From NCBI RefSeq assembly GCF_031199965.1, contig NZ_CP133605.1, positions 1,148,501 through 1,212,500 of the forward strand: a stretch of 64,000 nt of DNA. The letters are read 5' to 3'. The first letter of the stretch is position 1. Each line of letters opens with the position of its first letter. Below, one piece after another: positions 45,998 through 56,814 of this stretch. Position numbers and translations under genes: made by a program. The notes beneath the pieces were generated by a model, which saw only the letters and a program-made list of their open reading frames with translations, did not search any database and was not told the origin of the DNA. Source of the DNA: Paenibacillus sp. D2_2. Its GTDB lineage: Bacteria > Bacillota > Bacilli > Paenibacillales > Paenibacillaceae.

Positions 45998-48861
45998 ATG
46001 AAACGATTAATTTCAGCGGTGCTATGCCTTATGTTCATCCTCACGGCTCATTCAGGTACGGTGTAAGTCAAGGGAAATGACATAAGTGTTGTTAGCGAAC
46101 AGGAATATACACGTATCGGCGAGGATTACGACATTCTTGACGATAACGTACTACTGGCGAAAAACGTTGGATCCGTATGGACTTGGGTCATAAATAAAGA
46201 TTCTTTAAAAACTTCAGATTGCTATATAGCTGAAATGTTCCAAATTCCGGGCTTGCAGGATGTGAAGCAATTTAGGTACAAATCGCCTGAGGAGAACAGT
46301 AGAGCTATTATTAACTACGTTGCGTTAAAAAGGATGGGACCGTATGGTATTGGGACTCCAAAATCACCGAAAACCGACGCTGCTATTATACATAGTCCTA
46401 TGGGTACTCCATCGCCCATCACAGAGTTGAATCAAGTCACTTCACTCGTCGCTGATTTTTTTTACGACAATTCTAACTTCAAAACTTTGTTCGTATTAAA
46501 ATCAAACGGTTCAGTCTGGAGCTGGGGAAGCGAAATATGCGGCGCCTCGTCGATTCCGATTCAATCCAAGCTGCTTGATGATGTCGTATCCATAAGCTCG
46601 GCGAACGGTTTCGCATATGCGGTTAAAAAGGATGGCTCGCTTTGGAGATGGAGCACAAGTGACTACCTTCCGGATTATATCTCTAAAGACAAAGGGCCAG
46701 AACAGGTCAAGGGTCTTAGCGATATCGTCAAGATCGAGACGGGCGCTTATCCAAACTATGCTTACAAGAAAGATGGTACGGTCTGATCCTGGTCGGCATA
46801 TAACTCTGCAAGTGTTCCCGAACAATTACATGGGCAACCTGGCGCGCGAAGTATTGTTGAATTTAGCACGATGCTGCAAGATCAATTTATTGATTCCATT
46901 TATGCTTTGCGAACGGATGATCAGCTCTGGTCCGTGTACAACGACGATAAATTGTTCCCCGGGCTTATGGATATCGCCTCCGTACACAATAAGGTCAAGG
47001 ACAGGTATTCTAAATGGTATTATGCCTTGAAGAAGGATCAGACCTTGTGGGCGTGGGAAGATAATTTGTATTCCTTGCCGAAGCTGGTTGTGTTTACGAA
47101 AGGAATGGCAGCTGGTTATCGTTCTGGGACGCTAGGACAACCTACTGGTGATCAAACTAGAGTAACAGGCACGCCAACTGGTGATCACTCGGGACAGCAA
47201 CCCAACCAACGGGTAATCGGAATGGGACAACAGGCACACCCGTCAGCGGTCAAACTGAAAAAACAACCCAACCGACGGGTAGTCTTCCTGCCACGGGAGA
47301 CCAAGCAACTGGAGATGGTTCCGGGGCTAAAGTTAAACCTGTTATACGGACTATTCCGGAAATTAGCCTTTTTCCGTTTATCACGATGCTGCAGCCGGGC
47401 GGACAACAGATCATTACCGCTAGCAATGTGCTTTCTGGTACCCAAGTTACGTATACCATTGACGATCCGAGCATAGGAACTGTATCGAATGTGAATGGCA
47501 TACCCGTCATCACCGCGAAAAAATCCGGACAAACTGTTGTACGGGCAACCGCAACCAGAGCCGGCTTTCCAGACGAGACCGCCTACTTCTTGTTGTATGT
47601 CGTGGATGGCAGCATGCTGTCTAATACGTATCTCACGGCCATCGGGTCGATTCCTGACGCTGACAGACAGAACCCCGTTATCGTAGAGGGACTAACACAA
47701 GCGGGAGAGCTTGTGATCACAGCTGCAAGCAGCGAAAAGCCGACTCCTGTTAACGGTCAGCTCGTTATAACGCCCGAGTTGATTGAACGCTTAGCAGGCA
47801 ATGCGTCAAAGACGAAGTTAGCGGTAAAGCAGGCGCTGTCGGAGAACAGGATTGCGCTTGCGAGAGAGTTGATCGTGAATGGGGAAATTTTGCCCTCGTC
47901 CGGACAAAATGAATATATTTTCAAGCTATACAAGGATAGCTTAGTGGGTCGGAAGGATATTGACTATATTACCATTCATGCGGGGGATGCGAAGCTGGTG
48001 CTGAATGTTGCGACCGCAGATCGCCTGTTCGATTCACGCACGGTGATTGTGATTCGTCTGGTCAAAGCAAATAACGGCGGATTTCACGTGCAATTCTTAG
48101 ATGCACAAGGTCAGGAGCTGCCGAACGTATCAAGTAACATCATGCTCATTCTACCTGCAAACCAGACGAATGCGACACATACCAGCGTATTCTATTCAAA
48201 TGGAAAAAAGGCGCAGCCGATCGGCGGAAAGTTCAATCCGTCCCAAAACGGCATGGAAGCGGAAATCAACCGTTCCGGGACGTATTTCGTGGGCGAAAAT
48301 CCCAAGTCGTTCCCTGATGTTGACGATCGAGATCCAGAGCTACAGCAGGCGGTTCAGTTTCTGGCCTCCAAAGGAATTGTAACCGGAAAAGACAATGGCA
48401 ATTTTGAACCCGATTCCCTGCTCACCCGTGCAGAGTTCACGGCTATGCTTGTAAGAGCCTTTTACGCATTGGATGAGACGGCGACGGAGAGCTTCTCCGA
48501 CGTGCATCCGCCGCAATGGCATCATCCCTATATCGCATCATCGGAGAAGAAACATATCGTTGAAGGTTACCCTGACGGCACGTTCAAGCCGGATAAGACG
48601 ATATCCCGGGAAGAAATGACTGCCATCGGCGCAAGATACCTTCACGAGAAGAAACATTATTACTACCCTGCCAATCCAGAGGATTATCTGAAACAATTCG
48701 TAGACAAAGAGACCATCTCCAATTGGGCCAAGCCAACCATGTCCTTGGCTGTGAAGCAGCACTTGATCAATGTCCCTGCTAATAAACGGATTAACGCTCG
48801 CGAGGCTGTCACGCGCGGGGAAGCTGCGCGGATGTTGTATAGGCTTTATTTGTTGCTTTGA
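45998..48861 (+). pseudogene. S-layer-anchored protein with RCC1-like repeats and three SLH domains (two stop codons, one frameshift)
   Basis: ATG 45998 follows AATGGAGG. The signal peptide MKRLISAVLCLMFILTAHSG runs to an in-frame TAA at 46064. RCC1-like 'W-W' repeats follow: GSVWTW, LKSNGSVWSWGSE and KKDGSLWRWSTS. A second in-frame stop, TGA at 46784, replaces a Trp codon in KKDGTV(W)SWSAY. Then come a Thr/Gly/Pro-rich linker with one base missing near 47190, a Big-like segment (ASNVLSGTQVTYTIDDPSIG), a long beta region and three C-terminal SLH domains (EGYPDGTFKPDKTISREEM in the second) that bind pyruvylated wall polymer. About 954 residues if restored. Two stop codons cannot come from homopolymer loss, so this may be a real pseudogene. 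Confidence 0.8.
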
Positions 48862-48886
48862 GTGGGGAGTTCAAAGGGAGAATGTA

Positions 48887-48921
48887 GAAAGGGCTGGATG
48901 ATGTTGTCCAGTCCTTTTGCG
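48887..48921 (+). terminator. Terminator of the SLH protein gene
   Basis: AAAGGGCTGGA pairs with TCCAGTCCTTT (one G-T pair) 25 bases after the stop codon and is followed by TTGC. Confidence 0.7.
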
Positions 48922-49030
48922 TATAAAGAATCGGCCTTTTTATTTCTTAGAAGTATTATGCGAATATCGCATAAATTTTAACTTACTGTATTCGTTCAGG
49001 GTAAACTTGTTTAAGGGAGAGTTTAGTCAT

Positions 49031-49243
49031 ATGTTAACTCTTTACTTTGATCATAGAGGACGAGCCTATGAAGAATATTATAGAAGAACTATATTACGCT
49101 TGCACCCCGAAGAGCGTATTGTTCCCACAGATCCCGAATATCGTCCGCTTAATAGAAAAGTTACTAAACTGATAGAAGAAGCAAAGGAAAGCGTATTTTT
49201 CAGGTCTGAAATTGCGACATTTTGGGGAGGGGAAGATGGTTAG
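49031..49243 (+). CDS. Small hypothetical protein
   Basis: 70 residues from ATG 49031 after AAGGGAGAG. It begins MLTLYFDHRGRAYEEYYRRT, has RLHPEERIVPTDPEYRP in the middle and ends ATFWGGEDG. It is soluble and charged, with no cysteine pairs and no membrane helix. I recognise no family. A good ribosome site and a perfect terminator 50 bases after the stop (49293-49327) support a real gene. A longer upstream reading frame from 48917 lacks a ribosome site. Confidence 0.6.
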   Translation: MLTLYFDHRGRAYEEYYRRTILRLHPEERIVPTDPEYRPLNRKVTKLIEEAKESVFFRSEIATFWGGEDG

Positions 49244-49292
49244 GGAGTGAGGTTGAGGGAGTTTAGAATATAACTGCAGTGAAAGTTATGAG

Positions 49293-49327
49293 AGCTTCTA
49301 CTGATAATATCAGTAGAAGTTTTTTAT
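49293..49327 (+). terminator. Terminator after the 70-residue gene
   Basis: CTTCTACTGAT and ATCAGTAGAAG enclose AAT and are followed by seven T/A residues beginning TTTTTT. Confidence 0.85.
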
Positions 49328-49417
49328 TGAGGGGAAAGGAATTATTTCAGATTTTGGATTTGACCAGTGACTCTAGTTCCATGGTTACAAGTGCTATGGT
49401 ATATTAGTTAATATTGA

Positions 49418-49447
49418 TTGACTTTCCCATAAGTTGGAAGATATGAT
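49418..49447 (+). promoter_or_regulatory. Promoter of the orphan binding-protein genes
   Basis: TTGACT (49418-49423) and TATGAT (49442-49447) are 18 bases apart, about 110 bases before the first lipoprotein gene. The rest of the 313-base gap contains only the terminator noted. Confidence 0.6.
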
Positions 49448-49556
49448 AAATTAAGCTTTCATTATGAAGCTGCTCACTCTTCGCACATTCGCATGTGATT
49501 ATACTTTAGAGCTTTTTGGGAAAGTCGAATCATTTTTTCAAAAGGGGGGAATTAGT

Positions 49557-50999
49557 TTGAGCAAGTTCAAGTTAACATCTATGCTGCTTATAGCTTCATT
49601 CATGCTCGGATTACTAGGTTGTACAAGCTTGCCGGGGGCTAATGTTTCAAAGTTGAAAGTGATGAATCGCGACAATGAAAAAAGATACTTTAATGATACA
49701 TACGGTGACATGTTCCATGCCCAGAACGGTTCGATTAAGATTGAGCTTGTTAGACCCAAAAGTATGAAACTTGATAAGACTGCTTCGAACTATGTGGAAG
49801 CTCTCCAACAATCTATCGAACAAGAACAACTCGATGTTCTTTACCTAAGTATTAATGAATATAACCAGTTGTCAGCAGCAGGGCTCTTGTTAGATCTTGA
49901 ACCGCTAGTGGTGCGGGATCACTACAATATCGACACGATTTATCCTTCAATCACCAGCTTTCTGAGGGAGCAAGGCGGTGGAAAGTTGTATGGTTTTGCG
50001 CCTACATTCCAGCGACAAGTCATCTTTTACAATATTGACCTGTTCGATCAATATGGGATTGAGCCGCCACACGATGGGATGACTTGGCAAGAACTTATCG
50101 ACTTAGCAGGACGATTTCCTACCGATGGAGATGAGCAATCTAGGATATACGGCGGATTCACGTGTTTCGGGTTAGACAAAGAAAGCCCTCTAAGAGAGTT
50201 AGGTGTGCGGATCGGTTTATCTATGGGATTAAAGGCAGTTAACCTTGATACAATGCAAGTTACAATGGATACAGAAAACTGGAAGCAAGCGTACGAACAA
50301 GCTCAAGCGGCACTATCAACGAATGCCCTCCACAAGGGAGGATTTAACACGGATGAAGACTTCAATGAACAGCAACTTTTTGCTAAGGGACGGCAAGCAA
50401 TGTTGTTAGATGATCCCAACTATGTATATAGTGTGCTCGATTATATAAAAAGTGGTAAGTCAGGGATTAAGCCATTTAGGGTGGGTATGGTGGTTGGTCC
50501 AGTGGATCCGTCTAACCGAGAAATAACAAGAGATCTGAACTTGAATAATAACTATGTATATGCGATTCGTGCCAATTCCTCCAATGTAGATGCTGCATGG
50601 GAGTTGTTGAAGTTTATGCAGGGTGATGAGGTTGCAAGCAAATTGGCGAGAAGACCTGATAATGGAATACCTTCACGAATGGGTCAAACAAGCGGTTATT
50701 ATGGAATTAACCTAGATGGATTCTATCACTTAACCTCCGTGCAGCCAAGTAATTACTATGATGATTCTGATAATAATATTATTCCAGATAAATTCAAAGA
50801 AAAATATGAGGAGATTACGTATCGTGAATTGACTAAAGTAGAGAAGTCTCAAAAATCCCTTGATGAAGCGCTTCAGACGATTCAACGAGATGCACAAGCT
50901 GCCCTTGATGAAGCATCCCTTGCTAAGAAAGTTAATGGAGAAAATGGGGGGAGAGCCGGACAATGGCATGACAACAGAGATGACAATCGATTGGGATGA
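49557..50999 (+). CDS. Orphan family-1 solute-binding lipoprotein, first paralogue
   Basis: 480 residues from TTG 49557, preceded by AAAGGGGGG. The lipobox LGLLGCTSL puts the lipid cysteine at residue 22. The extracellular solute-binding fold shows LDLEPLVVRDHYNIDTIYPS, YGFAPTFQRQVIFYNIDLF and DGMTWQELIDLAGRFPTDGD. The tail KSQKSLDEALQTIQRDAQAA is typical. No permease or ATPase of the sugar type lies nearby. It is followed by a diverged paralogue with the same architecture. Either it serves a transporter elsewhere or it acts as a stand-alone receptor. The ligand is unknown. Confidence 0.85.
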   Translation: MSKFKLTSMLLIASFMLGLLGCTSLPGANVSKLKVMNRDNEKRYFNDTYGDMFHAQNGSIKIELVRPKSMKLDKTASNYVEALQQSIEQEQLDVLYLSINEYNQLSAAGLLLDLEPLVVRDHYNIDTIYPSITSFLREQGGGKLYGFAPTFQRQVIFYNIDLFDQYGIEPPHDGMTWQELIDLAGRFPTDGDEQSRIYGGFTCFGLDKESPLRELGVRIGLSMGLKAVNLDTMQVTMDTENWKQAYEQAQAALSTNALHKGGFNTDEDFNEQQLFAKGRQAMLLDDPNYVYSVLDYIKSGKSGIKPFRVGMVVGPVDPSNREITRDLNLNNNYVYAIRANSSNVDAAWELLKFMQGDEVASKLARRPDNGIPSRMGQTSGYYGINLDGFYHLTSVQPSNYYDDSDNNIIPDKFKEKYEEITYRELTKVEKSQKSLDEALQTIQRDAQAALDEASLAKKVNGENGGRAGQWHDNRDDNRLG

Positions 51000-51056
51000 T
51001 TTTAAGACAGTACCTTTTAAATGACTATGCTGCATGTTGAGCAGAGATAGGAGTCG

Positions 51057-52478
51057 ATGATGAACAGATGGTTGCAAGTTCTTACGGTGCTTGTTGTTAG
51101 TTGCCTGTTAGTAGTAGGTTGTAAAAGTGAATCTAAGGGTCCGATTGGACCAAAGGAGAATCAAGAGACGACTACGCTTAAGGTCATCTATCATGATTCG
51201 GAATTATTCTACAAGCAATATGGTGATTTGTTCACCACGCTCAATAATCAAATTCAATTTGAATTAATAAGTGATGCAGACATTTACAAGGATATGGGGG
51301 ATAAGACGAAGGAAGAGGTGTATGCAGAGTTTATCCGTGAAGAACAGCCGGATATCTTGATTCTGGATGCTCACCAGTTTAAAAATCAAATTAACGATGG
51401 AATACTGACTGAACTTGATTCGCTTAGTACTAGAGATAACTATAATCTGGATGGGTTCGTTCCTGGTTTAGTTGATCAGTTTCGTGAACTAGGCGGTGGT
51501 GGATTGTATGGGCTTACTCCGTCATTCTCAAGCAAGGCGATATTTTATAACAAAGACCTGTTCAAGAAAAATAACATAGAGCTACCATCTGATGGAATGA
51601 GTTGGTACGACATCATTGATCTTGCCCGTAGTTTTCCTACTGAAGGGGATAAACAGACACGAGTTTACGGATATAGCGGTGGAGAAGTATATGAAGCCCC
51701 TATGGATCTAGTTACACTGATTGATAAGATGAGCCAGGCTGAAGGATTGGCGATCGTGAATACAGATAAGATGCAGGTGACCATAGATACAGATGCGTGG
51801 AAGAAAGTGATTCAGACCGCTATCAAGGCAGACCAATCGGGAGCTATTTTTAATTCTATGGATGAATTATTCACTAGTGGAACGAATGAGGAGTTTTATG
51901 ATAGCCAACAATTTCTCATGGGGCGTTCTGCTATGCATATTGGATCTGTAACGTCGCTAGGACTTATGGATCATTTCAAGAATGATATGAACGATTATGT
52001 ACCCTTTGAACTTGGTATTGCCGCTGGACCCGTAGATCCCCTTGATCCTACATCAACTTATGTAACTCCAGGTGATATATTCGCCATTAATATAGCATCA
52101 GTCAATCAAGATGCAGCATGGGAATTTATTAAGTATGTGTGCGGTGAAGATTATGCTCGTGCTAGCTCCAAATCTAATGAATTGTTGTTAGGTCAGCAAC
52201 TGTTATTAAGTCGATCAGGATTTATGACTGACTATGAAGGAACCAGTTTAGAGCCGTTCTATCAATTAAGATCCAAATTGCTAAGGCGTAGTGACGATTG
52301 GTACAAGCTGCCTGATCAATTCTTCAACGATTTTGCTACGATACTAAGTCGAGAACTAGAACTTGTGGAAAAAGGACAAAAATCCCTTGATGAAGCAATA
52401 GTAACAGTAAAGTCCGAAGCGCAAGCGGTGCTTGATCAAGCTGTAGATGAAATGAAATTAATGGAGACAACTAAGTAG
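51057..52478 (+). CDS. Orphan family-1 solute-binding lipoprotein, second paralogue
   Basis: 473 residues starting at tandem ATG codons (51057/51060) after GATAGGAG. The lipobox is LLVVGCKSE. It parallels the preceding gene: LTELDSLSTRDNYNLDGFVP, YGLTPSFSSKAIFYNKDLF, DGMSWYDIIDLARSFPTEGD, AAGPVDPLDP and the tail KGQKSLDEAIVTVKSEAQAV. The two are clearly duplicates that have diverged in the first 100 residues and in the binding domain, which suggests different ligands. 57 bases separate them, with no terminator, so they are co-transcribed. Confidence 0.85.
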   Translation: MMNRWLQVLTVLVVSCLLVVGCKSESKGPIGPKENQETTTLKVIYHDSELFYKQYGDLFTTLNNQIQFELISDADIYKDMGDKTKEEVYAEFIREEQPDILILDAHQFKNQINDGILTELDSLSTRDNYNLDGFVPGLVDQFRELGGGGLYGLTPSFSSKAIFYNKDLFKKNNIELPSDGMSWYDIIDLARSFPTEGDKQTRVYGYSGGEVYEAPMDLVTLIDKMSQAEGLAIVNTDKMQVTIDTDAWKKVIQTAIKADQSGAIFNSMDELFTSGTNEEFYDSQQFLMGRSAMHIGSVTSLGLMDHFKNDMNDYVPFELGIAAGPVDPLDPTSTYVTPGDIFAINIASVNQDAAWEFIKYVCGEDYARASSKSNELLLGQQLLLSRSGFMTDYEGTSLEPFYQLRSKLLRRSDDWYKLPDQFFNDFATILSRELELVEKGQKSLDEAIVTVKSEAQAVLDQAVDEMKLMETTK

Positions 52479-52553
52479 TAAACTAGTTTATTTAATCAAT
52501 CTAGCCCAATAAACTTTAGTTGAATACTGTGTAAGATGGAGGGAAGTAGCACA

Positions 52554-54242
52554 ATGAAAGACTATAAAAAAGATTTTGTGCTATTTTTTAATACTATAAA
52601 AAAGTTGAATATACCTAAAAGATCAATATTGTTAATATTATCTATCATGATAATATCGAATGTTTTATCATTAGCATTCCCTCTATTCTTCGGGAACATA
52701 ATTAATGGTATAGTAAGCAAATCATTTTATTCAATAAAAATGAATTTAATTTACATGTTCTTATGTTTTGTAGTTTCTACTGTATTAGATTACAAAAATC
52801 AAAAAATGATTAATAAGCTTAGTTATTCAGTCGAACTCAATATCAAAGAAGATTTGTTTAACTCAATTTTAGAAATGCCTTATTCTAGGGTTTATAAAAT
52901 TGACAAAGGGAGATTAGTCAATAACATTGAGAGTGATTCGACCATTTTTTCCTCAATTCTTTTTGATAATATGAACTTAGTCGTACAGACTATAAGTATG
53001 CTAATTTCTTTAATATTTATGGTATATATAAGTCCAATACTAACACTTGTTACCATAGTAACATTTCCTATTACATTCATGATTTATATATATTCCGGGA
53101 GAATGATGAAATCAAAAGAGATTGAGTATACAAAAATGCATGATTCTTTTATGTCTTTTTTATATGAGTCTCTATCAGGATTGAAATCAATAAAAATTTT
53201 TAAGGCTGAAAATAAGTGGAATGAGATGTTTAAAAAGAATGTTATTGATATTAATGAAAAGAATATAGAGAAGTTTAATGTTCAATTAGTAACTCAAGTT
53301 ATCATTGGTGTTGTAACGTTTTTGATAAACAATTTGAATATAATTTTAGCAATATATTTGATATTTAACGGAAGGCTTAGTTTGGGAATGATGACAGCAT
53401 TCAATGAATATTCAGAAAGATTTAAAGGTGTCCTATTACTATTGTCAAGACTTAACTCTAAAATACAGCAGGTATCTGTTTCGTTACGTAGGGTAGGTGA
53501 GATAGTAGATTATGAAAGTATAGGGGAAATTGAGAATGTCAATGACAAAGAAAGATATAACAAGATTGAAAAAATAGAAATTAAAAATCTAAGTCACACT
53601 ACACAAAGCAGCATAGAAGTTTTCAAAGATCTAAATATTAATTTCTATAAAAATAATATATATCTTATAAAAGGTGCAAGTGGTTCGGGAAAAACATCCT
53701 TATTAAATTTATTATCAAAGTTATTTGACGATTATTCTGGGGAAATATTAATGAATGGTATAGAATTAAAAGGTTATAGTGAAGAAAATTTGAGAAATAA
53801 AGTGAGCTATGTCACACAAGAGAACTACATGTTTTCAATTTCAATTCGAGAAAACATATCCTTATACAGAGATGTACCGTTGGAGATGATAGAAAATATA
53901 TGCAAACGCCTAAATTTACATGAATTAATCATAAGTTTGCCAAATCAATACGATACTGTGATTAATGAAGAGGTTTAAACTTCTCCGGGGACAAATACAG
54001 CGGGTATGCTTTGCGAGAGCAATTGTAAGTAATCCCGATGTATATTTATTTGATGAAATTACTTCAGCTATTGATCAAAAAATATTGAAGACGTATTAAG
54101 AATAATTGAAGAGATTTCGGCAAATTCTATTGTTTTATTGGCTACTCATGAAAACTTTAAGTTTAATGTTCCAATAATTGAATGTAATGTAATGAACAAG
54201 AGAATAGAAACTAACGGATTACATTTACTACAGAATGTTTAA
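52554..54242 (+). CDS. ABC exporter, fused membrane and ATPase domains, very AT-rich (three frameshifts near the end)
   Basis: ATG 52554 follows GGAGGG. The N-terminal half has six helices of the type-IV exporter fold (SILLILSIMIISNVLSLAFP and on). The ATPase has Walker A KGASGSGKTSLL and the Q-loop in SYVTQENYMFSISIRENISL. The signature NFSGGQIQRVCFARAI, the Walker B YLFDEITSAID and the H-loop LLATHENF appear only after restoring single bases near 53973, 53993 and 54085. Full length is about 563 residues. Base composition and Ile/Lys/Asn-rich codon use differ sharply from the neighbours, which suggests recent acquisition. It resembles peptide or bacteriocin exporters, but no precursor peptide is seen. 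Confidence 0.82.
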
Positions 54243-54320
54243 AACTCATAACTAGAAGCTCCACATTTACATACACAATTGCTATTTCATTTCAAAGACG
54301 GAAGTTGAGGTGGCCCCTAA

Positions 54321-55009
54321 ATGGAGAATGTTGAAATCATATCCATCAACATCGGTAAACCCGTACAAATGCAATTCAACAACAGAGAACTCTCCACAAG
54401 TATTTTCAAAACGCCCAGCGATGAACCGCTGTTCTTGACCTCAGTTAATTTCGAAGGGGACGGGCAGGCGGATGTTGTCCATCACGGCGGTAGGGAGAAG
54501 GCTGTCTGTGTGTATCCCTATGAACATTATCCCTATTGGGAGAAGGAATTGGGCGGGAGTTAGGATACAGCGCGTTTGGTGAGAATTTAACGACTCAAGG
54601 ATTGCTGGAGACGGAGGTTTGTATCGGTGATATTTTTCAGCTTGGAGAAGCGGTTGTGCAGGTGAGTCAGCCTAGGCAGCCCTGTTTTAAATTGTCTGTA
54701 AAATATGGGGCGCCCGATATGCCGTTAAAAGTGCAGGAAACCGGTTATACTGGCTTTTATTTTCGCGTGTTACAAGAAGGGCTTGTATCGAAGTCGGATA
54801 GTCTGATTAGAACGAGCCGCCATCCGAAGGGAATTACCGTTTTTTATGCTAACCAGATCATGCACCGGGATAAGAATGATATTGATGGGATTAAGAAGAT
54901 CCTTGAAGTGGACGAGCTCTCGGAGAGCTGGAGAAAAACTTTTGTGAAGCGATTGGAAGGTAACGCGACGGATACCAAGGAACGATTGACGGGTGACAAG
55001 AGAGAGTAG
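54321..55009 (+). CDS. MOSC domain protein, YiiM-like (one frameshift)
   Basis: The N-terminal part (EIISINIGKPVQMQF, then DGQADVVHHGGREKAVCVYP and YEHYPYWEKELG) joins RELGYSAFGENLTTQGLLET after restoring a G near 54556. The MOSC core continues VCIGDIFQLGEAVVQVSQPR QPCFKL, with the conserved Cys that handles molybdenum-cofactor sulfur. A short C-terminal helical tail follows. About 229 residues. YiiM-like proteins reduce N-hydroxylated compounds with the molybdenum cofactor. It is a single gene, closed by a bidirectional terminator. Confidence 0.88.
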
Positions 55010-55047
55010 CGGGACTTATCGGTGAATACATAATTATCATACATTTC

Positions 55048-55109
55048 AAAAAATGAACCCACCTTAGGTTAAGGGGTCAGCCCCTAGCGCTACAGATGGG
55101 TTCATTTTT
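55048..55109. terminator. Bidirectional terminator between the MOSC and permease genes
   Basis: AAAAATGAACCCA and TGGGTTCATTTTT form a perfect outer stem around a branched interior, with A residues on one side and T residues on the other. Confidence 0.85.
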
Positions 55110-55116
55110 GCATCAT

Positions 55117-56481
55117 TTATATATTGCGGTTCTCATATTCACCTGGAAGTGTAGTATCAACATTTTTTTTCTTTATTAAAAGAGAACATAGAATCAAAAT
55201 AATTAGAATGCCTATACAAACAAAGATACTCGCTCGGTTTTGATCGCTAAATGCAAATGCCACGCAGCAAATAATGAGTGTGATGGCTGTAAATGAAGTT
55301 GCATATGGAAATCCCCATACTTTAAAGTGCGGCATTTCTGTATATGTTTTGCGAAGCTTCAGTTGTGCTAGACATATGCTGATCCAGACCACGGATACTG
55401 TAAATCCTGGAATGGCCATTAAATATCCGAACACACGACCAGGTGAGAAGTATGCTACAAATGTCCCTCCAATAAGAATGATAGAGCTTAAGACAACGTT
55501 ATATACTGGAACACCGTTCTTCGTAACATATGAAAATTGTTTTGGCGCTTCTCCTTCTGCAGCTAAGGAATGCAGCATACGTGTGCAGCCATAAATACCG
55601 GAGTTTGCCGCGGACAATACAGCTGTAATAAGGACGAGGTTCATAATATGAGCCGCTCCTTTAAATCCGACTGCAGATAACACTTGTACAAACGGGCTTG
55701 CTTGGTTGCCAATTTCATCCCATGGAATCAATCCGCAAATGACAAGGATCGGAAGGGCATAGAAGATTACGATTCTCCAAATGACTCCTTTAATCACTTT
55801 AGGTAATACTTTCTCTGCATCCTTTGTTTCTGTAAGAGTTAATCCGATAAGTTCAGAACCACCGTAAGAGAAAATTACGATTAACAGTGCGGATAATACT
55901 CCTGACCAGCCATGTGGGAAGAATCCCTGATGTTGTACATAGTTTTGCATATAATGAGTTTCATGACTTGGAATAATTCCGAATAAAATACCCGCGCCTA
56001 AAATAATAAATAAACCAATCATCGTAATCTTAATTCCGGCAAACCAAAATTCAAACTCTCCGTAATTCTTCACATTCATAAAATTAACAACAACAATGAA
56101 AATCGCGCTAATAAAGCTTAAAGACCATAAAGACATGGAAGGAAACCAATATTGCAAAAAGCTTCCTGCAGCTATGACTTCAATGACACATACAGTTAAC
56201 CACATGAAACAGTATAGCCAGCCAATCACAAACGACACTCTCGTACCAAATGCTTTACGAATGAACCCTTTCATATTCAACCCAGGATAAGCGATAGCCA
56301 TCTCTGCAATGGCACTCATTACAACAAGAAGCAATAATCCAGCAAATAGATAAGAAAAAATAACTGCTGGCCCTGCTATGGATACTGTTTCAGAAGTCCC
56401 CTTAAATATACCTGTACCAATTGCTCCTCCGAGCGCCATCATACGTATATGCCGTGGCAATAACCTTTTCTGTAATTCCAT
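55117..56481 (-). CDS. APC-family amino-acid permease, probable tyrosine transporter
   Basis: 454 residues with about twelve helices. The family signature MMALGGAIGTGIFKGTSETV is at residues 14-33, and IFSYGGSELIGLTLTETKDA and SAANSGIYGCTRMLHSLAAE follow. The frame is intact. Its mRNA carries two T-boxes in a row, both with a UAC specifier, so it is expressed when uncharged tRNA-Tyr builds up. On that basis the likely cargo is tyrosine. Sequence alone fits only the general aromatic/neutral amino-acid permeases (AnsP/ProY/AroP group). Confidence 0.85.
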   Translation of the reverse strand: MELQKRLLPRHIRMMALGGAIGTGIFKGTSETVSIAGPAVIFSYLFAGLLLLVVMSAIAEMAIAYPGLNMKGFIRKAFGTRVSFVIGWLYCFMWLTVCVIEVIAAGSFLQYWFPSMSLWSLSFISAIFIVVVNFMNVKNYGEFEFWFAGIKITMIGLFIILGAGILFGIIPSHETHYMQNYVQHQGFFPHGWSGVLSALLIVIFSYGGSELIGLTLTETKDAEKVLPKVIKGVIWRIVIFYALPILVICGLIPWDEIGNQASPFVQVLSAVGFKGAAHIMNLVLITAVLSAANSGIYGCTRMLHSLAAEGEAPKQFSYVTKNGVPVYNVVLSSIILIGGTFVAYFSPGRVFGYLMAIPGFTVSVVWISICLAQLKLRKTYTEMPHFKVWGFPYATSFTAITLIICCVAFAFSDQNRASIFVCIGILIILILCSLLIKKKNVDTTLPGEYENRNI

Positions 56482-56540
56482 AACTCATCCATCCTCATTT
56501 AAAATAAAGTTTTTTTGCTTAACAAAGTTGTTCTTACAAT

Positions 56541-56812
56541 AAAAAAATCGCCTCTGTCTTATACGACAGGGACGATTTATACCGCGGTACCACCCTAATT
56601 GCAGACTTAGTCTGCCTCTTCATATTGTTAACGATCGGTTGACCGTCTTTTCCTCAGGTAAAGATCGCCCTTTACTTCGAAAAGATGCTCCAGGATCGAA
56701 ATTCACACTTATTTATGTACTGATTCACACCTACCATCAGCTCTCTTAAACAGGGAAATAAGTATTACTGTATTCCTTTCACTGCATTTCCTCTATTATG
56801 TTTTCTATAAAA
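56541..56812 (-). ncRNA. T-box leader 2 (proximal), tyrosine type
   Basis: On the minus strand, Stem I starts with ACTTATTT paired to AAATAAGT and includes GAGAGCTGATGG. The specifier position reads UAC after the CTGAT/ATCAG helix. The T-box core AGGGTGGTACCGCG follows, then a terminator (AAATCGTCCCTGTC with GACAGAGGCGATTT and seven T residues). The antiterminator can form with TGGTACC. It lies 60 bases before the permease gene. Confidence 0.9.
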
Positions 56813-56814
56813 TA

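Noticed and set aside
48917..49030. N-terminal extension of the 70-residue hypothetical protein
   Set aside because: The longer frame starts inside the preceding terminator and has no ribosome site, while ATG 49031 has a good one.
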